Shown here one piece after another: positions 1 to 15,000 of a stretch of 15,000 nucleotides of DNA. Every line of letters begins with the position of its first letter. Position 1 is the stretch's first letter. Origin of the DNA: Chondrilla cf. caribensis (taxonomy: Eukaryota > Porifera > Demospongiae > Chondrillida > Chondrillidae); the NCBI GenBank assembly GCA_964020155.1, contig OZ026558.1:4623969-4638968 (forward strand). Direction: 5' to 3'. The translations under genes and the position numbers were made by a program. The notes under the pieces were generated by a model. It searched no databases, was not told the DNA's origin, and worked only from the letters and a program-made list of their open reading frames with translations.

Positions 1-345
1 GTGACCTCTGAATTGAGGAAACCTCTGTAATAAGGACAAAAATCAAGATCCCAAAGTGTCTTTAATAGAGAGGTTCCAGTGTATGTATGTTTGTACGCAT
101 GAATAAACTCTTTGGGTGTTGTGAGCTTGTGCCAATTCAGAAATGTGGATATTGAGAATTTTCTTCGGAGGACTAAAGTGGTTGATGTTATGCAGTAGAC
201 CCCAGATACTAATAATGTTCTTGTGACCCAAAATTAATTAGTAAATATCATACAGTGGAACCTGGATATAAAGGACACTTTGAAGTCCCAGCCTGGTAGA
301 TGCTATACAGTAGAACCTGGATGAAAAGGACACAAATTAGTACTA
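1..345. repeat. Fragments of a dispersed CAGTGGAACCT-type element
   Basis: Positions 1-81 closely resemble the right part of the MITE-like elements at 6700-6874 and 9425-9649 (gacctctgaattgagg, then agagaggttcc close to a TA). Left-end-like sequences CAGTGGAACCTGG and CAGTAGAACCTGG, each preceded by TA, lie at 253 and 308. These are truncated or nested copies of one TA-flanked non-autonomous element in the intron upstream of the exon at 367. Nothing coding was recognised here. Confidence 0.6.
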
Positions 346-366
346 AATTGTCATTACCTTGTGTAG

Positions 367-477
367 AAAGCTCGCAGAAGAGGAATAGCATCTCTTGTGT
401 TTTCGATCATCTCCTTCATGTTCTGCTTCTATGCCAGTGCCATCTGCACAATACCAGCAATTCTTTGTGCCATCAAG
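367..477 (+). CDS. Exon of membrane protein (penultimate)
   Basis: 37 codons, phase 0 at both ends. It is basic at the start (KARRRG) and then hydrophobic through to CAIK. The acceptor is TTGTGTAG and the donor GTGAGC. Both splice sites plus an uninterrupted hydrophobic reading frame support a real exon. Confidence 0.6.
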
Positions 478-686
478 GTGAGCGGGTCCATCAGCCATTC
501 AGCTCACGTACACTGTCTCGCGATCGTATGGCATGCATTACACAGTTGATGCTTACAGACAAAATGTTGGAAATTGTATGTATATTAAACTGTGGGTTAC
601 ATGTGTGGAAGGTGTGTGGTTGAATCCAAACTGCACAGGAATGCTTTTTGGTATGTGTGTGTGTGTGTGCATGTGTGCGTGCGTGT

Positions 687-751
<65 letters not shown>

Positions 752-758
752 TGTGTCT

Positions 759-819
<61 letters not shown>

Positions 820-1292
820 TGAGTGTGTATCTGTGTGTGTCTGTGTGCATGTACTTGAATCTATATCAAAGACCACCTGTCCTAAGAGACCACCTCTACA
901 CAAAGACCACCTGTCCTAAGAGACCACTCTTAAACTATCCAATACATAATCTCAACTACACTCATACACCTCTATATGGAGACCACCTGTCTACAGAGAC
1001 CACATTCTCTTGCTCCCCTGGGTGGTCTTTATAGACAGGTTTTTCTGTTTTGTAAGGCCATTACGAGTGTACTTATACTGTAATATTTGTCCCTACCTGT
1101 TAGGGGTATTTGTCGGCCAAAAAGAGGGATTTCTATGACAGCGAGCTGATGTGCTATTGGTCCTGTACTCTAGCCACTACCGGCTGTTGTTTTGGGGTCG
1201 GGATAGCGGCACTCTATGGCTTCCTGGCGGGAGTCCAAGCGTTGGCCTATCACGTCGCTATCTCCTCCGGAGCGAAATGCGCGACGGCCTAA
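367..1292 (+). CDS. Unrecognised small membrane protein, last two exons (5' end outside window)
   Basis: Two phase-0 exons, 367-477 and 1104-1292, join into an open C-terminal stretch of 99 residues ending in TAA. The first encodes KARRRGIASL followed by a long hydrophobic segment (about 27 residues). The second gives a charged loop (SAKKRDFYDSE), then a Cys/Gly/Ala-rich hydrophobic stretch of about 35 residues that could hold one or two membrane passes. Exon 1 has a pyrimidine-bearing acceptor ending TTGTGTAG and a GTGAGC donor; exon 2 has the acceptor TCCCTACCTGTTAG. The pattern is hydrophobic, short charged loop, hydrophobic, near the C terminus. That resembles dispanin/CD225 (IFITM-like) proteins in topology, but I could not confirm family motifs, so the function is unassigned. 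The 5' exons would lie before position 1. No canonical AATAAA was seen just after the stop. Confidence 0.6.
652..848. repeat. (TG)n microsatellite
   Basis: About 195 bp of TG with sparse interruptions (GTGCATGTGTGCG, GGTG, TCTGTGTC, TTTGTGAG). Reading frames through it give only Cys-Val or His-Thr polymers and are not genes. Confidence 0.95.
868..1042. repeat. GACCACCTGTC repeat cluster with terminal hairpin
   Basis: AAAGACCACCTGTCCTAAG occurs twice in tandem (from about 868 and 901). A related unit (GACCACCTGTCTACAGAGAC) follows near 981. The inverted copy GTGGTCTTTATAGACAGGT is at about 1022-1040, so the last two form an imperfect stem of about 19 bp. This is probably a remnant of a small non-autonomous transposon. 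Confidence 0.6.
1104..1292 (+). CDS. Terminal exon of membrane protein
   Basis: 62 codons plus stop. It starts G-Y-L-S-A-K-K-R after a good acceptor. It is rich in Cys, Ala and Gly, with a hydrophobic stretch from CYWSCTLATTGCCFGVG through LAYHVAISS, and ends KCATA-stop. CpG and GC content are visibly higher than in the flanking AT-rich and microsatellite DNA, which supports coding. Confidence 0.6.
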   Translation, partial: GYLSAKKRDFYDSELMCYWSCTLATTGCCFGVGIAALYGFLAGVQALAYHVAISSGAKCATA

Positions 1293-2151
<859 letters not shown>

Positions 2152-3245
2152 TGTAGCTATAGAGGGTTTCCACAACTGTAGCTATAGAGGGTTTCTACAA
2201 CTGTAGCTATAGAGGGTTTCTACAACTGTAGCTATAGAGGGTTTCTACAACTGTAGCTATAGAGGGTTTCTACAACTGTAGCTATAGAGGGTTTCTACAA
2301 CTGTAGCTATCGAGGGTTTCCACAACTGTAGCTATAGAGGGTTTCTACAACTGTAGCTATAGAGGGTTTCCACAACTGTAGCTATAGAGGGTTTCTACAA
2401 CTGTAGCTATAGAGGGTTTCCACAACTGTAGCTATAGAGGGTTTCCACAACTGTAGCTATAGAGGGTTTCCACAACTGTAGCTATAGAGGGTTTCCACAA
2501 CTGTAGCTATCGAGGGTTTCTACAACTGTAGCTATAGAGGGTTTCTACAACTGTAGCTATCGAGGGTTTCCACAACTGTAGCTATAGAGGGTTTCTACAA
2601 CTGTAGCTATAGAGGGTTTCCACAACTGTAGCTATAGAGGGTTTCTACAACTGTAGCTATAGAGGGTTTCCACAACTGTAGCTATAGAGGGTTTCTACAA
2701 CTGTAGCTATAGAGGGTTTCTACAACTGTAGCTATAGAGGGTTTCTACAACTGTAGCTATAGAGGGTTTCTACAACTGTAGCTATAGAGGGTTTCCACAA
2801 CTGTAGCTATAGAGGGTTTCTACAACTGTAGCTATAGAGGGTTTCCACAACTGTAGCTATAGAGGGTTTCTACAACTGTAGCTATAGAGGGTTTCCACAA
2901 CTGTAGCTATAGAGGGTTTCCACAACTGTAGCTATAGAGGGTTTCCACAACTGTAGCTATAGAGGGTTTCCACAACTGTAGCTATAGAGGGTTTCCACAA
3001 CTGTAGCTATAGAGGGTTTCCACAACTGTAGCTATCGAGGGTTTCTACAACTGTAGCTATAGAGGGTTTCCACAACTGTAGCTATAGAGGGTTTCCACAA
3101 CTGTAGCTATAGAGGGTTTCTACAACTGTAGCTATAGAGGGTTTCCACAACTGTAGCTATAGAGGGTTTCTACAACTGTAGCTATAGAGGGTTTCCACAA
3201 CTGTAGCTATAGAGGGTTTCTACAACTGTAGCTATAGAGGGTTTT
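2152..3245. repeat. 25-bp minisatellite, 43 full copies plus a partial copy
   Basis: The unit is TGTAGCTATAGAGGGTTTC followed by YACAAC, 25 bp in total. Variation is almost confined to two sites: Y (C or T), and A or C after GCTAT (C in units 7, 15, 17 and 36). The Y site alternates C/T over long stretches, giving a 50-bp higher-order dimer in places. CTACAACTGTAG inside the T-variant junction is a perfect short inverted repeat. It lies between the 3' ends of the flanking genes and has no sustained open frame. Confidence 0.98.
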
Positions 3246-3858
3246 ATCATTATGTTGGTTTATCTAGATTCCACATTATATAAGCCTTAAAATTAATAAT
3301 AATGATACAAGACTGACTTATTGTACAACAAGGTATGTCTTGTAGTATACATACACTAGTACTGTACAACAAGACCAACCTGTTGTACAACGGGACTGAC
3401 CATGGCCATGCAGTTGTTTATATGAATTAAAGGATTCTCTGTGGTTGAATAATGGAATTACAGGATTAATCTCTTGTATATATTTAGTGTGACTGCAGGA
3501 TTCTCAATTAATATGGGAATACGTATATTATTATAATATTATTGTATTGTGATGACCTAATTAATAATTAATTAATATCACAACGACATTAACGCTTCAG
3601 CCATTTATAATAATATTATTCATATAATAAATAAATGGACATACATATGTGCATGTGACTACCTATTGTAAATGCATACAACACACACTAATACCTCCAG
3701 TGATGCGATCTACACACACACAAGAGAAAACTAACGTTTGACGTTCTGTGGAAGAGTACAGTAAGAGTGCGTGGGAATGCGTGAATATGTACAGTACATG
3801 CATGTGTGCATGCATGCGAGTGTGTGCATGTTAGTGAGCGGAATGAGAAATAACATTG
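3246..3858. other. AT-rich intergenic DNA / IFT54 3' flank
   Basis: Holds short TTAATTAAT-rich stretches near 3540-3580 and several copies of TGTACAACAAG/CTTGTTGTACA-like words at about 3320-3400. I found no canonical AATAAA on the minus strand for IFT54 and no coding sequence. Confidence 0.5.
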
Positions 3859-11502
<7,644 letters not shown>

Positions 11503-11509
11503 TTAGACG

Positions 11510-11512
11510 CAT
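11510..11512 (-). promoter_or_regulatory. Out-of-frame upstream ATG of IFT54
   Basis: An ATG 10 nt upstream of the IFT54 start opens a different frame that runs about 45 codons into exon 1 and stops at about 11375. If retained in the mRNA it would be an overlapping uORF. Confidence 0.4.
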
Positions 11513-11673
11513 AGACTGCAGAAAAAGAACGTTAAAGTACCAACAGTGTCTCTCGTTCATTATTAGCTACACATCGTAGGATATATTCCACAGAAACCAT
11601 ATACAACCACATTAGTCACTCATTTTACGTACATAAACTGCTTCTTGTACAAAATTAAGCTCTGTTCGAGACG

Positions 11674-11684
11674 AACGCCATTTT
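11674..11684 (-). promoter_or_regulatory. YY1-like motif, IFT54 orientation
   Basis: AAAATGGCGTT on the minus strand matches the YY1 core AAnATGGCG. Its ATG would open an 8-codon uORF (11655-11681) if it lies inside the IFT54 transcript. Confidence 0.4.
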
Positions 11685-11731
11685 AACTTTCTGCAAGGCC
11701 TCCAGAAATTTATACGGTATCATAACAATAT

Positions 11732-11745
11732 GTTGCCATGACAAC
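11732..11745. promoter_or_regulatory. RFX X-box
   Basis: GTTGCCATGACAAC differs by one base from the palindromic X-box GTTGCCATGGCAAC bound by RFX factors. It lies 229 nt from the IFT54 ATG and 53 nt from the HSPBAP1 ATG. RFX factors are established regulators of ciliary genes, and IFT54 is one. Binding in this organism is inferred. Confidence 0.8.
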
Positions 11746-11798
11746 AGTGTGTTCCGCGGTACATTCGCAGGAAAATTACGACTTGGTGGGTTGTAAAA

Positions 11799-14353
<2,555 letters not shown>

Positions 14354-14436
14354 ATTAGGGTTGCATATTTTACAATTTTAACAGTTTGAAAGAGGGTTGT
14401 TTGGTTGGGTGACAGCTCGTGGATATGTGTAATGGA

Positions 14437-14475
14437 ATTCACTAGCCATTGGATATAATCCTATGGCTAGTGAAT
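14437..14475. repeat. 39-nt near-perfect palindrome in HSPBAP1 3' UTR
   Basis: ATTCACTAGCCAT, T, GGAT, ATA, ATCC, T, ATGGCTAGTGAAT: 13 bp plus 4 bp of stem with a single T/T mismatch and a 3-nt loop. Confidence 0.9.
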
Positions 14476-14478
14476 AAT

Positions 14479-14484
14479 ATTAAA
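14479..14484 (+). terminator. Candidate polyadenylation signal of HSPBAP1
   Basis: ATTAAA, the commonest variant of AATAAA, lies 125 nt after the stop codon and 4 nt after the palindrome. No AATAAA occurs closer to the stop. Confidence 0.5.
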
Positions 14485-14749
14485 GTCTCATCCATTAACA
14501 GTTCAAAGCAAGTAAGCAGCATAATCAAATATCAGCAATAATATTGAGCTGTTGCCATTAATATCAAGTTATTGCCATGTCACTGTCATTCGATGCATTT
14601 ATTCATATTATAAGACTGAATATAATTATTACACCCAAGAAATAATATTAATAATAATACAAGTGCATCTTATATATACTGTATATAAAGCATATCTTTA
14701 GCATTAATTTTAGTCTGTTCATAATAACATGCAGTAATTTGATTTTTGG
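14485..14749. other. AT-rich intergenic DNA between convergent genes
   Basis: About 265 bp of AATAAT/ATATATA-rich sequence. Nothing coding was recognised. Confidence 0.55.
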
Positions 14750-14754
14750 TTTAT

Positions 14755-15000
14755 TTACTCATGACCTGAAGATTTAGGGCTGTAGTGCAAGGAGGAAGGC
14801 TGTTGATCTTCATTAGGATGCTGTTGGCAATCTTGATCAGAATACTGTTGACAATCTTCTTCTACATCGGGATGTTGTTGACTATCTTCTACATCAGGAT
14901 GCTGTGGACTATCTTCTTGTACAATGGGATGCTGTGGACTATCTTCTTGTACAATGGGATGCTGTGGACTATCTTCTTGTACAATGGGATGTTGTGGACT
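14755..15000 (-). CDS. C-terminal part of unrecognised repeat protein (continues past window)
   Basis: The minus strand is open from the window edge to TAA at 14755-14757, giving 81 residues. It begins with three tandem copies of SPQHPIVQED (30 bp each, nearly identical at DNA level). These decay into SPQHPDVED, SQQHPDVEED, CQQYSDQD and CQQHPNED before a unique end (QQPSSLHYSPKSSGHE-stop). It is acidic, Gln/Pro/His-rich and probably disordered. The gradient of decay towards the C terminus and the preserved frame argue for a translated repeat rather than a random minisatellite. An AATAAA on the minus strand overlaps the stop (14750-14755). I do not recognise the family. Confidence 0.6.
   Translation of the reverse strand, partial: SPQHPIVQEDSPQHPIVQEDSPQHPIVQEDSPQHPDVEDSQQHPDVEEDCQQYSDQDCQQHPNEDQQPSSLHYSPKSSGHE

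Larger units (their letters stand above)
478..1103 (+). other. Intron of membrane protein gene
   Basis: A 626-bp phase-0 intron. It holds a long TG microsatellite and a cluster of GACCACCTGTC repeats, listed separately. Confidence 0.55.
11503..11798. promoter_or_regulatory. Divergent (bidirectional) promoter region of IFT54 and HSPBAP1
   Basis: Only 296 bp separate the two start codons, so both core promoters and 5' UTRs lie here. It contains an X-box and two YY1-like ATGGCG motifs, one per orientation. On the minus strand, GTTCTTTTTCTGCAG ending at 11516 looks like a splice acceptor 14 nt before the IFT54 ATG, so IFT54 may have a 5' UTR intron. No clear TATA box was seen. Confidence 0.75.

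Noticed and set aside
2152..3245. CRISPR array, from 25-bp regularly spaced repeats
   Set aside because: Units are directly adjacent with no unique spacers and the context is an intron-bearing animal genome. It is a minisatellite.

Overview
The window is eukaryotic, almost certainly metazoan. The genes are split by GT-AG introns, two of them encode animal or ciliary proteins (IFT54/TRAF3IP1 and an HSPBAP1-type JmjC protein), and the non-coding DNA is packed with microsatellites, minisatellites and MITE-like repeats. Intron sizes (about 160 to 1000 bp), GTAC/GTATGTAC-rich sequence and dispersed CAGTGGAACCTCT-type repeats suggest a marine invertebrate such as a demosponge. The species assignment is inference with low to moderate confidence. 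There is no prokaryotic gene organisation.

Layout: (A) 367-1292 (+): the last two exons of a small membrane protein whose 5' part lies before the window. (B) 1293-3858: intergenic DNA with a (CA)n tract and a 43-copy 25-bp minisatellite. (C) 3859-11502 (-): a complete 11-exon IFT54/TRAF3IP1 gene, 605 aa as reconstructed; most of its introns carry a different repeat, including a 568-bp uninterrupted (AC)n. (D) 11503-11798: a compact divergent promoter with a near-perfect RFX X-box. (E) 11799-14353 (+): a complete 5-exon HSPBAP1-like JmjC dioxygenase gene, 429 aa, all introns phase 0. (F) 14755-15000 (-): the C-terminal coding end of an unrecognised gene with 10-residue SPQHPIVQED repeats. The order is therefore A> <IFT54 HSPBAP1> <F.

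IFT54 and HSPBAP1 share one roughly 296-bp head-to-head promoter. IFT54 is a ciliary transport (IFT-B) protein and X-boxes are the classic RFX sites of ciliary genes, so the promoter fits IFT54's function and would also place the JmjC gene next to a ciliary switch. I see no clearly new multi-gene system. The most interesting points are this promoter pairing, a possible in-frame intron/exitron in HSPBAP1, satellite arrays that appear to derive from nearby interspersed elements, very long GT tracts close to splice donors, and two unrecognised partial genes.
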